A stretch of DNA of 36,941 nt from JBFISM01 sp041608535 (GTDB taxonomy: Bacteria; Actinomycetota; Acidimicrobiia; Spongiisociales; UBA5794), in the NCBI GenBank assembly GCA_041608535.1, contig JBFISM010000017.1, positions 1-36,941 of the forward strand. Reading direction: 5' to 3'. The translations under genes were made by a program, and so were the position numbers. Under the pieces are notes generated by a model. That model ran no database searches. It was not told the origin of the DNA and saw only the letters and a list, made by a program, of their open reading frames with translations. This document shows positions 23,364 through 34,746 of the stretch, in pieces (position 1 is the first letter of the stretch; every line of letters starts with the position of its first letter).

Positions 23364-23905
23364 GCGCCCTGTACCCGGTGTGGTCGGGAGATCGCTGGAT
23401 CGAGGTGCCGGTACCGGTCAGCGGGGACGAGCCGGTGGTCGTACCCAATGTCAATGGGGTCGTCTTCCCATCGCCGTCCCGCAGCCATGTGCTCCTGCAG
23501 CGACGCGACAAGCCCGACGAGCCGGTGCGAGGTCTGCTCGAAGTCCCCGGGGGCAGGTGGCGGGCCGGAGAGTCACCGGATGAAGCCATCCGACGCGAAG
23601 TGCTCGAAGAGACCGGGATCACGCTGACGGCCGTGGCAGGGGCGATCCACCACCATCCGCGCCCACCGCATGGTGTTGCCACCGTTGCGATGCCGGCGGC
23701 GGTCGTGGTCGGGAGAGGTGGCGCCTACCCCTCGCTCCACGTGGTCTTCGAGTGTGTGGGTGAGGGCGAGCCGCGCGGTCTGCCGGGCGAGGCCGTCGAC
23801 CCGCGGTGGTGGCGGGTTGACGAGGTCAAGGGTTTGCTCGACGAGACACCCGAAGCCTTTGTGGGAGTGGCTGCTTCGATCCTCGAGACGGTGTTGACCC
23901 GCTGA
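23360..23905 (+). CDS. NUDIX hydrolase
   Basis: A 181-residue NUDIX protein, hydrolysing a nucleoside-diphosphate-linked substrate. The full NUDIX box is present: Gly65, GE at 70-71, then REVLEETGI at 79-87 (GxxxxxE-x7-REUxEExGU), giving the Mg-binding glutamates. The C-terminal WWRVDEVKGLL is the usual substrate-side helix. It is the third gene of a unit with two lipoproteins, to which it is coupled by an ATGA overlap. Substrate class is not decided. It is cytoplasmic, unlike its two co-transcribed partners, which makes the grouping odd. Confidence 0.92.
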   Translation: MSALYPVWSGDRWIEVPVPVSGDEPVVVPNVNGVVFPSPSRSHVLLQRRDKPDEPVRGLLEVPGGRWRAGESPDEAIRREVLEETGITLTAVAGAIHHHPRPPHGVATVAMPAAVVVGRGGAYPSLHVVFECVGEGEPRGLPGEAVDPRWWRVDEVKGLLDETPEAFVGVAASILETVLTR

Positions 23906-23919
23906 GAGCGGCGGTGCGC

Positions 23920-24426
23920 TCAGTCGGCGTCATCGTCGGCGAGCGACGGCTTGGGTGGCGGGGGCACCACGAGTACCGGTTTGGCGCACTCGAGGGCAAC
24001 CCTGGCAGAGACGCTCTCCCAGGCGTTCTGATCGAAGATCGGGCGGGTAGCGCCCATGATGATGAGATCAGCGTCGATCTTGTTGGCGAGCCCGGAGATG
24101 GTGGCCGACGGATCCTCGCCCTCCAGATACACGGCGGTTGCCGGTATGAGCTCAGCTTGGAGAGCCTTCACCAGCGGCTCGCAGATGCGGCGTCCCCGTT
24201 CTTCGACGTATCGATCGACCACCGCATCGTCGGCCGACGTCCACAGACTGGTCTCGCCGTGGTGCAGCGGATGCCACGAGTCGGAGCGGAGATCGTCGAG
24301 AAAGCTCCGGGGAACCTCGATGACCGTCGTCACCGTCACCGAGCCTGTGTCACCCATCAAGCGCTTGGCGAACTCGATGACCGGTGCCGGGCTGAGGACT
24401 CCCGACGTGGCGATGAGGATGTGCAT
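23920..24426 (-). CDS. Universal stress protein family protein
   Basis: A 168-residue single-domain UspA-fold protein: MHILIATSGVLSP opening, then an alpha/beta fold ending in DADLIIMGATRP and CAKPVLVVPPPP. The usual ATP-binding G-x2-G-x9-G(S/T) segment is not intact (GATRPIFDQN follows the first Gly), so ATP binding is doubtful. It starts without a ribosome site, and TAGGCT lies eight bases before the ATG, consistent with a leaderless message. It diverges from the response regulator gene across a 101-base gap that contains a direct-repeat site, so it may be a target of that two-component system. Confidence 0.85.
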   Translation of the reverse strand: MHILIATSGVLSPAPVIEFAKRLMGDTGSVTVTTVIEVPRSFLDDLRSDSWHPLHHGETSLWTSADDAVVDRYVEERGRRICEPLVKALQAELIPATAVYLEGEDPSATISGLANKIDADLIIMGATRPIFDQNAWESVSARVALECAKPVLVVPPPPKPSLADDDAD

Positions 24427-24434
24427 CGCAGGAA

Positions 24435-24440
24435 AGCCTA
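24435..24440 (-). promoter_or_regulatory. -10 element of a leaderless usp promoter
   Basis: TAGGCT on the minus strand, eight bases before the ATG at 24426; no Shine-Dalgarno sequence follows. Confidence 0.45.
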
Positions 24441-24470
24441 GGACCGCACCTCGGGCTAGTTCCACTGGTA

Positions 24471-24487
24471 GTGAACATTTGGTGAAC
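24471..24487. promoter_or_regulatory. 11-base-period direct repeat, candidate OmpR/PhoB-type operator
   Basis: GTGAAC occurs at 24471-24476 and again at 24482-24487, exactly 11 bases apart. On the minus strand this reads GTTCACC-AAAT-GTTCACT, resembling the PHO-box repeats of Streptomyces PhoP. It ends about 28 bases before the response regulator's -10 and about 31 bases before the usp -10, where an activator or autoregulator of this family would bind. Confidence 0.5.
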
Positions 24488-24514
24488 CGCCCCGCCCGGC
24501 TGCGCGACACGGCG

Positions 24515-24520
24515 TACGAT
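24515..24520 (+). promoter_or_regulatory. -10 element of a leaderless response regulator promoter
   Basis: TACGAT, then seven bases, then the ATG at 24528. The hexamer overlaps the upstream ATG at 24519, which makes 24528 the better start. Confidence 0.5.
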
Positions 24521-24527
24521 GCTGCGC

Positions 24528-25223
24528 ATGGCAGGCAACCCAGCAGCGCGCGTGCTCGTCGTGGACGACGAGCCCATGGTGTGCGAGGTCGTGACGGCAT
24601 ATCTGGAACGCGACGGTTTCAAGGTGACCACGGCTGCAGACGGCAAAGACGCGCTGGAGAAGATGGAGACGTTGCGTCCGGATCTCGTCGTGCTCGACGT
24701 CATGCTGCCGGAGCTCGACGGCTTCGGCGTGCTCGCCGAGCTGCGCCGCCGTACCGACGTCCCTGTCATCTTGTTGACGGCGCGTACCCACGAGACCGAT
24801 CGAGTGCTCGGGCTCGAGCTCGGCGCCGACGACTACGTCGTCAAGCCGTTCTCCCCACGTGAGCTCTCGGCCCGGGTGCGGTCCGTGCTGCGCAGGGTGC
24901 GGCCGTCCTCCGCCGGGACGGGCCGGCTCGAATACGACGACCTCGCCATCGACTCGGGTACGAGGGAGGTGACGTGCCGCGGTGAGCTGGTGGAGCTGAC
25001 ACCCAAAGAGTTCGATTTGCTTGCGTTTCTCGCCGCCTCACCCCGTCAGGTCTTCTCCCGCGGCCAGCTCCTCGAACGGGTGTGGGATTCGTCTGCCGAC
25101 TACCAGGATCCATCGACCGTCACGGTGCACATTCGGAGACTGCGCCGCAAACTGGAGGAGCACCCGGAGCAACCTCGCTGGTTGCACACCGTGTGGGGTG
25201 TGGGTTATCGGTTCGAGCCATGA
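24528..25223 (+). CDS. OmpR/PhoB-family response regulator
   Basis: A 231-residue two-domain regulator. The receiver domain has the acidic pair Asp13/Asp14, phosphoacceptor Asp57 (VVLDVMLPE), the LLTAR threonine and the VKPF lysine. The C-terminal winged helix starts near residue 130 and contains ELTPKEFDLLAFLA and the DNA-recognition/wing stretch TVTVHIRRLRRKLE...VWGVGYRFEP typical of PhoB/OmpR proteins. The ATG at 24528 was chosen from the promoter spacing; 24519 would add three residues. The histidine kinase gene follows after 13 bases. The 11-base direct repeat upstream is a likely autoregulatory site. Confidence 0.95.
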   Translation: MAGNPAARVLVVDDEPMVCEVVTAYLERDGFKVTTAADGKDALEKMETLRPDLVVLDVMLPELDGFGVLAELRRRTDVPVILLTARTHETDRVLGLELGADDYVVKPFSPRELSARVRSVLRRVRPSSAGTGRLEYDDLAIDSGTREVTCRGELVELTPKEFDLLAFLAASPRQVFSRGQLLERVWDSSADYQDPSTVTVHIRRLRRKLEEHPEQPRWLHTVWGVGYRFEP

Positions 25224-25236
25224 AGGGGAGTGATCC

Positions 25237-26439
25237 GTGAGGTTGGTCGCCTCGGCTGCGGTCCTGGTCGTGCTGCTGGCAGGAGCTCTTGGTGTGTTCG
25301 AGGTCACCATGCGACCCTCCGGGGAGGAGCGCAGCAGCCTTGCATTGCTGTTCGTGGCGATGGCCGTTGGTACGGGAATCGTGGGTTGGATTCTCGCCAG
25401 GCGGATGGATCGGTTTCGCTCCCTGCAGACCGCGGCGACTGTGATGGCGATCGCCGCGATCGTTGCGGTTGCCGTTGCGACCGGGGTCGCCGCACGGATG
25501 ATGTTCATCCAGCCGCATGACCTGCAGCTGCTCACCGTCGTGCTCGGCTTCGGGGTGGGGCTCGGCATCGTGCTGGCGGCAACGCTGGCCCGGGGCCTCA
25601 CCAACGATCTGCGCCGGATCGAGTCGGCGGCCGGCCGGGTCGCCGAGGGCGACTTCGCCGTGCGGACCGGGGTGCTGCGCCGCGATGAGCTCGGCTCGAC
25701 GGCAGCGGCCGTGGACAACATGGCGGTTCGCCTCGATGCGGCCGAAGAGGAGCGTTCCGCCAATGACGAGGCGCGTCGTCATTTCCTGGCGGCCGTCGGT
25801 CACGATCTGCGGAGCCCGCTGGCGGCGATGCGAGCGGCCGTGGAAGCCTTGGAGGATGGGCTCGCTCCAGACCCTCGCCGCTATCTCGAGTCCATGAAGT
25901 CGGATCTCGATGCGCTGTCATCGCTCGTCGACGACATCTTCCTGCTGTCGACCATCGAAGCCGGCAAGCTGGACTTCGTGCGCGAGCCGGTCGACCTCGC
26001 CGAGCTGGTCGACGAGTCGATCGAAGCGTTGCGACCGATGGCCGCACAGAGACGAGTGGACATCGAGTTCAGCCCCGAGGGCGCTGTCGATGCAGTTGGT
26101 GGCCCCGCAGCGCTCGGGCGGGTCATCCGCAACCTCTTGTCGAACGCCATCCGCTTCTCACCCGAGGGTGCCGCGGTCGTGGTGACCGTCGCCGACGGCA
26201 CCATGCCGTCTGTGCTCGTGACCGATGAGGGTCCCGGTTTCCCACCCGATCTCGTCGACCACGCATTCGAGCGGTTCGTCACCGGGGATCCAGCCCGCTC
26301 GAGGCGCAACGGCGGAGCAGGCCTCGGTCTCGCCATCGCCAAAGGGATAGTCGTTGCCCACGGGGGCCGGATATGGGCCGAGGCGGGGCCGGGAGGCAAG
26401 GTTGCGTTCGCCATTCCGGCCGCCGGAGCTCCCGCCTAG
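25237..26439 (+). CDS. Sensor histidine kinase, four-helix membrane input
   Basis: A 400-residue HisKA-type kinase, partner of the preceding regulator. Four predicted membrane helices (about 4-21, 36-54, 66-86, 97-118) are joined by very short loops, so there is no sizeable extracellular sensor; it resembles intramembrane-sensing kinases. A HAMP domain (about 119-172) leads to the phosphorylated His189 in the GHDLRSPL H-box. The ATPase domain has the N-box NLLSNAIRFSPEG, DEGPGFP (G1) and GGAGLGLAI (G2). The GTG start has AAGGGGAG upstream. Signal unknown. Confidence 0.93.
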   Translation: MRLVASAAVLVVLLAGALGVFEVTMRPSGEERSSLALLFVAMAVGTGIVGWILARRMDRFRSLQTAATVMAIAAIVAVAVATGVAARMMFIQPHDLQLLTVVLGFGVGLGIVLAATLARGLTNDLRRIESAAGRVAEGDFAVRTGVLRRDELGSTAAAVDNMAVRLDAAEEERSANDEARRHFLAAVGHDLRSPLAAMRAAVEALEDGLAPDPRRYLESMKSDLDALSSLVDDIFLLSTIEAGKLDFVREPVDLAELVDESIEALRPMAAQRRVDIEFSPEGAVDAVGGPAALGRVIRNLLSNAIRFSPEGAAVVVTVADGTMPSVLVTDEGPGFPPDLVDHAFERFVTGDPARSRRNGGAGLGLAIAKGIVVAHGGRIWAEAGPGGKVAFAIPAAGAPA

Positions 26440-26440
26440 T

Positions 26441-26456
26441 CTCTCGGCTGCGAGAG
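26441..26456 (+). promoter_or_regulatory. Stem-loop between the kinase and flavin reductase genes
   Basis: CTCTCG (26441-26446) pairs perfectly with CGAGAG (26451-26456) around GCTG, directly after the kinase stop codon and 14 bases before the GTG of the next gene. No T-tract follows, so it may tune read-through or translation of the flavin reductase-like gene instead of ending transcription. Confidence 0.35.
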
Positions 26457-26470
26457 AAAGAGGACGCACT

Positions 26471-26989
26471 GTGACACAACCTCCAGGACCGAGCCCGGAG
26501 ACGCTCAACAAGATCCTGTGGAAGATCCCAAATGTGCTGTGTCTCGTCGGTTCCCGGGCTGGAGACGAGTGGAACGGAATGACCCAGAGCTGGGTCACCC
26601 AGGTGTCAATGGAGCCGGTGCTCGTTGCCATCTCGGTCGAGGCGTCGGCCGTCACCAACCGGCTGATTCGATCGGGTGGCTCGTTCACCGTCAATCTGTG
26701 GGACCGCAGCGACACCCGGCCGTTCGTCAAGTTCTCCAAACCGGCCACGAAGGAAGGGATGAGCCTCAACGGGCGCCCCATCCGGGAGGGGCGCACGGGC
26801 GCACCGATCTTCGAGGAGGCGCTGGGGTTCATCGAGTGCAGGGTGTGGAGGACCGTCGAGTGCGGGACACACGACGTGTTCTTCGGAGAGGTGGTGGATG
26901 CCGGTTTCCAACTCGACGAGGACGTCCCGCCCGCCAGGATGGAGGACACCCGCATGAAATACGGCGGGGTCAAACGCGGCGGCCATTAG
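26471..26989 (+). CDS. Flavin reductase-like protein
   Basis: A 172-residue member of the flavin reductase (FMN-binding split barrel) family, whose members supply reduced flavin to monooxygenases or act as FMN-dependent oxidoreductases. The MTQSWVTQVSMEPVLVAISVE segment, the SGGSFTVNLWD strand and the late CGTHDVFFGEVVDAG strand with its His are family-typical. The start is GTG with GAGG about eight bases upstream. It follows the histidine kinase after 31 bases and could be in the same transcript. It is convergent with the DUF4032 gene. No dedicated monooxygenase is encoded nearby. Confidence 0.85.
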   Translation: MTQPPGPSPETLNKILWKIPNVLCLVGSRAGDEWNGMTQSWVTQVSMEPVLVAISVEASAVTNRLIRSGGSFTVNLWDRSDTRPFVKFSKPATKEGMSLNGRPIREGRTGAPIFEEALGFIECRVWRTVECGTHDVFFGEVVDAGFQLDEDVPPARMEDTRMKYGGVKRGGH

Positions 26990-26997
26990 CCCCTGGC

Positions 26998-28221
26998 TCA
27001 CAGCCCCAAGCGGGCGATCGCCTCCTCCGGTTTCACACCCGGCATTCCCCCCTCGAGCCACTGTTCGAACGCCTCTGCGGTGGGGACGTCCCGCTGTTGC
27101 TCGACCGAGATCAGATAGCGGTGGTGGAGGAAATCGCAGTAGAGCTGCACGGCATCGGCCCCGTCGCTCATGGTGGTGCGGATCCTCTCCAGCAGCGGTT
27201 CGAACACGTTGACCCGCCACATGACCGCGGCGATCGACTTGCCGACGTTGCTCTCGTGGCGGTGGCTCGCCTCGTAGTAGGAGAGATCCTGCAGGATCTG
27301 TCGCGCCTGACGCTCGGTGGCGTCCACGCCGGTGAGCGTACGCAATCGCGAGCGATGGAATCTGCGCCCGCCAACGGTCGCTCGCAGACGTAGTCTGGCA
27401 TCGCCGCTCGGATCGGGCTCGATGTCGATGTCCTCGACTTCGAAGCCGAGCTCGTTGATCCGCCGCACCCGCTCGTGAACTCGGTAGCGCTCGTCTTGGC
27501 GAAGGTAGATCGGATGGGTCAGCTCCGCCCACAGTGCGCCGTATCTGGATGCGATGTCGACACCGAGAGACATGTCGGCCTCGTCGATGTCGTGCCCGGC
27601 GGCGGCGGCAATGTCTGCCATACCCCCGGCGACGTTCACCACCATGATCTCGATGTCGTGAGCGCGTTGACCTCGGGTCAACTCATCGTGGAGCTCGCTG
27701 GTCTCGGCGTCGATCATCACAGCCTCGATCGTCTCTGCGTCGTAGCGGTACAGCAGGTTGGAGAGCGAGCAATCGCCCCAGAACAGACCGGTGAGATGAA
27801 GTTCTACGAGAAGCACGGCGACGGCATTGAGCATGTGATCTCGTCGTGCGCCGAAGTCGGTGCCGGAGACGAGATTGCGGTAGGGGAAGGTGTGGGGCAC
27901 GTAGGCGGTGATCAGCGCCGCCGACCATTCCTCGGTCGGATCGACCCAGCCACGATCGACGAGACCCACCGGCTCGGCCACCGGGGTCACCCGAGTCTCC
28001 AGCGAGCGCAGGATCTGGTACTCGTGATGGGCGAAGCGCGTGGGTAGCTCCTTGATGGCGTAGATCGAGTCCTCGTACGCAACGAAGCGGACGACGTGGC
28101 GATGGATACCGGTGGGTAGCTCGATCAAACGCGGGGTTGTCCACTCGGCGAGCGGGGTGGCCCAGTCGAGGTCGAGAAAGTCCGGGTGTCCGGTGCGGAT
28201 GGAGAGTGTGGGATCGGCCAT
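26998..28221 (-). CDS. DUF4032 protein with lipopolysaccharide-kinase-like fold
   Basis: A 407-residue protein whose N-terminal half is a small-kinase fold: Lys57 (YAIKELP), Glu67 (HHEYQIL), the catalytic-loop pattern HLTGLFWGDCSLSNLL with Asp150 and Asn155, and Asp171 (MIDAET) in the metal-binding position. The C-terminal half (from about 230; LRLRATVGGRRFHRSRL, then DLSYYEASHR) is the DUF4032 part found in actinobacteria. A phosphotransfer role is plausible from these residues, but the substrate is unknown. CAGAAT lies seven bases before the ATG and there is no ribosome site. It diverges from the DUF971 gene with a 41-base gap. Confidence 0.85.
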   Translation of the reverse strand: MADPTLSIRTGHPDFLDLDWATPLAEWTTPRLIELPTGIHRHVVRFVAYEDSIYAIKELPTRFAHHEYQILRSLETRVTPVAEPVGLVDRGWVDPTEEWSAALITAYVPHTFPYRNLVSGTDFGARRDHMLNAVAVLLVELHLTGLFWGDCSLSNLLYRYDAETIEAVMIDAETSELHDELTRGQRAHDIEIMVVNVAGGMADIAAAAGHDIDEADMSLGVDIASRYGALWAELTHPIYLRQDERYRVHERVRRINELGFEVEDIDIEPDPSGDARLRLRATVGGRRFHRSRLRTLTGVDATERQARQILQDLSYYEASHRHESNVGKSIAAVMWRVNVFEPLLERIRTTMSDGADAVQLYCDFLHHRYLISVEQQRDVPTAEAFEQWLEGGMPGVKPEEAIARLGL

Positions 28222-28228
28222 CGCCGGA

Positions 28229-28234
28229 ATTCTG
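28229..28234 (-). promoter_or_regulatory. -10 element of a leaderless DUF4032 promoter
   Basis: CAGAAT on the minus strand, seven bases before the ATG at 28221. Confidence 0.4.
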
Positions 28235-28250
28235 ACACGTCACCCGCGGG

Positions 28251-28256
28251 TATCGT
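28251..28256 (+). promoter_or_regulatory. -10 element of a leaderless DUF971 promoter
   Basis: TATCGT followed by six bases and the ATG at 28263. It is 16 bases from the opposing DUF4032 -10, so the two promoters overlap. Confidence 0.45.
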
Positions 28257-28262
28257 CGCATG

Positions 28263-28568
28263 ATGGCGCAACCGCTACGTATCGAAGTCGCCGACAAGAC
28301 GGCTGTGACCATCGAGTGGGACGATGGCGTCGTGAGCCATCTCGGCGCCGCCGAGCTGCGAGGTGCGTGTATGTGTGCTGGGTGCCGGGAACCTGCGGGC
28401 GAGGCCGCCACCCAGGCTGTGCTGGCGGGGGAGCCGCCGGTGACGATCGAAGAGGCGAGACTGGTCGGCGGGTACGCAGTGAGCTTCGTGTTCGGGCCCG
28501 ACAACCACGGCACCGGGATCTATCCCTTCAGCGCGCTCCGCTCGCTGGCCGGTGGCTCGACCGGCTGA
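28263..28568 (+). CDS. DUF971 domain protein
   Basis: A 101-residue stand-alone DUF971 (gamma-butyrobetaine-hydroxylase N-terminal-like) protein. The LRGACMCAGCREP segment with its cysteines, the LVGGYAVSFVFGPDNHGTGIYPFSAL strand and the small size fit the family. Stand-alone forms have been linked with iron-sulfur and molybdenum cofactor proteins, but I see no such partner here. The start at 28263 is supported by TATCGT-N6-ATG; an ATG at 28260 is the alternative. Its last 49 bases overlap the 3' end of the convergent nei2 gene. Confidence 0.88.
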   Translation: MAQPLRIEVADKTAVTIEWDDGVVSHLGAAELRGACMCAGCREPAGEAATQAVLAGEPPVTIEEARLVGGYAVSFVFGPDNHGTGIYPFSALRSLAGGSTG

Positions 28569-29336
28569 CAGGTCGGGCACCAGTACGACGAACGGTCGAG
28601 GTGGCCGTGTCGATCCATGTCGATGGCGGTCCCGCAGCGGCGGCATGGGCGTCCCGCTCGGCCGTAGACCCAGTAGTGCTCTCCAGGCCGTCTGTCGGTG
28701 GTCGTGCTCCGGGCACCAGATGACACGTTTGCCGACAGCAGCCGGGCGGCTCGCCGGTAGACGGCTTCGAGTTGTTGGGCATCGAGATCCTCAGGAGCGG
28801 TGTGGGGGGAGATGCCTTCCAAGAAGAGGACCTCGCTCTTGAACACGTTGCCAATGCCCGATGCGACGCTCTGGTCGAGTAGCAGGTCGGCCGCGGTGGG
28901 TCCCGGGTGGGTGGAGGCGATGCGGGCGATGGCAGCGAAGGGCACGTTGTCGCCGATGAGATCCGGACCGATGCGGCGGAGTCGCTCGAGCACCCGCTCG
29001 GTGGGACCTATCTCGACATACGGTGCGGCGAAGCACACAGCCACCGCATGTGCGGTCTCGATCACAACTCGTGCCTTTCCCGGCGTGGTGCGCCACGGTT
29101 CTCCCGGCGCGTAGAGGCTCCAGCGCCCCGGCATTCCCATGTGGGTGCGGATCGTCCAGCCTCGCTCCAGGTGGATGAGGAGGTGTTTGCCGTGGGCGGC
29201 TACCTCGTCGATGCGTCGACCGATGAGCCGGCTGCGATGTTGGCCCACTGCGCGGTGGGAGCCGCTGAGATCGACGATGAGCTCACCGACGAGGGCGGGG
29301 GCGAGCCGCTTCGCCGCCCGGTGGATGGTGTCGCCC

Positions 29337-29344
<8 letters not shown>
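28520..29344 (-). CDS. nei2: Fpg/Nei-family DNA glycosylase (Nei2-like)
   Basis: A 274-residue DNA glycosylase/AP lyase that removes oxidised bases. The start is fixed by the required catalytic N-terminus: after the initiator comes Pro2-Glu3 (PEGDTIHRAAKRL), here at a GTG codon. Lys53 (AHGKHLL), the THMGMPGRW loop, the SGIGNVFKSEVL helix-two-turn-helix and a four-cysteine zinc finger (CRRCG...CPTC) near the C-terminus are present, so the enzyme looks complete. A longer open frame to 29530 has no PE start. It overlaps the lhr stop by eight bases. Lhr and Nei2 are also neighbours in mycobacteria, consistent with a joint repair role. Confidence 0.93.
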
Positions 29345-33731
<4,387 letters not shown>

Positions 33732-33738
33732 GGGAACC

Positions 33739-33744
33739 AGGCTA
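33739..33744 (-). promoter_or_regulatory. -10 element of a leaderless lhr promoter
   Basis: TAGCCT on the minus strand followed by seven bases and the ATG at 33731; no ribosome site. Confidence 0.5.
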
Positions 33745-33870
33745 CCGGGGGTGGGTGACAAGAAAGTCCCGGGCCGTGTGCTGCCGACTGCCCACCCCAA
33801 GCGAGGCTCGACGGCTCGTCCCGACGAACCTTCAAGTCAGCATTGAGAGTAACGGGAATGACAAAATCGT

Positions 33871-33893
33871 CTTACGCGCAAACTGTGCATAAG
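33871..33893. promoter_or_regulatory. Imperfect palindrome, candidate operator
   Basis: CTTACGCGCA (33871-33880), then AAC, then TGTGCATAAG (33884-33893): the arms are complementary at eight of ten positions. It sits in a locally AT-richer stretch (about 33836-33900) in the 297-base gap between the divergent lhr and nuclease-like genes, about 130 bases from each start. No other feature is seen in this gap apart from the two -10 elements. Confidence 0.4.
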
Positions 33894-34016
33894 TAGTTGA
33901 GGGCGGTGGTGAACCGCTCGAGACGAGTGCGTGCTGAAACGGTGGTACCCGAAACACGCACCTGCATGCCTTGTCGAGGGTCCGTCGATCGAGAGCTCGG
34001 CGAGAGACCACGCCGC

Positions 34017-34022
34017 TACGGT
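34017..34022 (+). promoter_or_regulatory. -10 element of a leaderless promoter (nuclease-like gene)
   Basis: TACGGT followed by six bases and the ATG at 34029, supporting that start. Confidence 0.45.
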
Positions 34023-34028
34023 GCGGCC

Positions 34029-34673
34029 ATGGACATCGCCGTCAACCTGGTCGAGAACTACCTCCGTCTCACCGGCTACCTCACCCTGTCCGAGTTCGAG
34101 GTGCAGCGGCCGGACCCCCATGGTCGCTATCGCATCGTCACCGATGTCGACGTGGTCGGCATCCGCATGCCGGGAGCGATCTACGTCGGCGATCCACACC
34201 GGGCCAAGGACTGTGCGCTCCTCCAACTCGAGGACGACGCCTTGATGCTCGAGGAGGACACGATCGACATCATTCTCGGTGAGGTCAAACAGGGTCCGGC
34301 GGAGCTGAACGCCGGGATCAAGGACCATGCCGTCCTCCACTCCGTGTTGCGTAGGTTCGAGTGGCTGTTCACCGCGGACATGCAGCAAGTCATCGAGAGC
34401 CTGCAGCGCCGGCTGGTCTACCGCGGCCCCGGCAGGCACGCCGGAACGGTGCGGGTTCGGATCGTCGCGTTCGGTCGGGCCGACGGGTTCACCGAGAACG
34501 TCATTCCGCTCTCCCGCATCATCAAGACGCTGCTGAAGTTCTTCGACGACTACGAGGAGGCGTTCCGGCCGATCCACTTCCGCGAGCCGGCGCCGGCATT
34601 CCTGCGGCTCCTCATCAAAGCGGGATTCGACGTGCTCCAGGACGGGGACGAGACCATCGAGCTGACGGAGTAG
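34029..34673 (+). CDS. Uncharacterised protein with PD-(D/E)XK nuclease-like motif
   Basis: No named family recognised. In this 214-residue protein, an N-terminal helix (LVENYLRLTGY, with Glu9) leads into TDVDVVGIR (Asp39/Asp41) and then IILGEVKQG with Glu85-x-Lys87, the spacing and strand context of PD-(D/E)XK nucleases. The C-terminal half is helical with several charged stretches. I predict a cytoplasmic nuclease or nuclease-derived fold, at moderate confidence. The start fits TACGGT-N6-ATG. It diverges from the lhr-nei2 repair pair, which suggests a repair or defence role; that is inference. A minus-strand frame lies across it but has no recognisable features. Confidence 0.7.
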   Translation: MDIAVNLVENYLRLTGYLTLSEFEVQRPDPHGRYRIVTDVDVVGIRMPGAIYVGDPHRAKDCALLQLEDDALMLEEDTIDIILGEVKQGPAELNAGIKDHAVLHSVLRRFEWLFTADMQQVIESLQRRLVYRGPGRHAGTVRVRIVAFGRADGFTENVIPLSRIIKTLLKFFDDYEEAFRPIHFREPAPAFLRLLIKAGFDVLQDGDETIELTE

Positions 34674-34746
34674 CGGTTCGACACACCGCCGGAGCTGGTG
34701 GCAACCGCCATATGGACTCCGCGGTGAGCGCTTCGAACAGGATGTG

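Noticed and set aside
33732..34028. tRNA or small RNA in the lhr/nuclease gap
   Set aside because: I found no cloverleaf-like pairing or terminator hairpin, only the two -10 elements and the imperfect palindrome.
33837..34577. Minus-strand open frame of 246 codons opposite the nuclease-like gene
   Set aside because: It has no recognisable motif or start signal, whereas the plus-strand frame has a leaderless promoter and an E-x-K nuclease motif.
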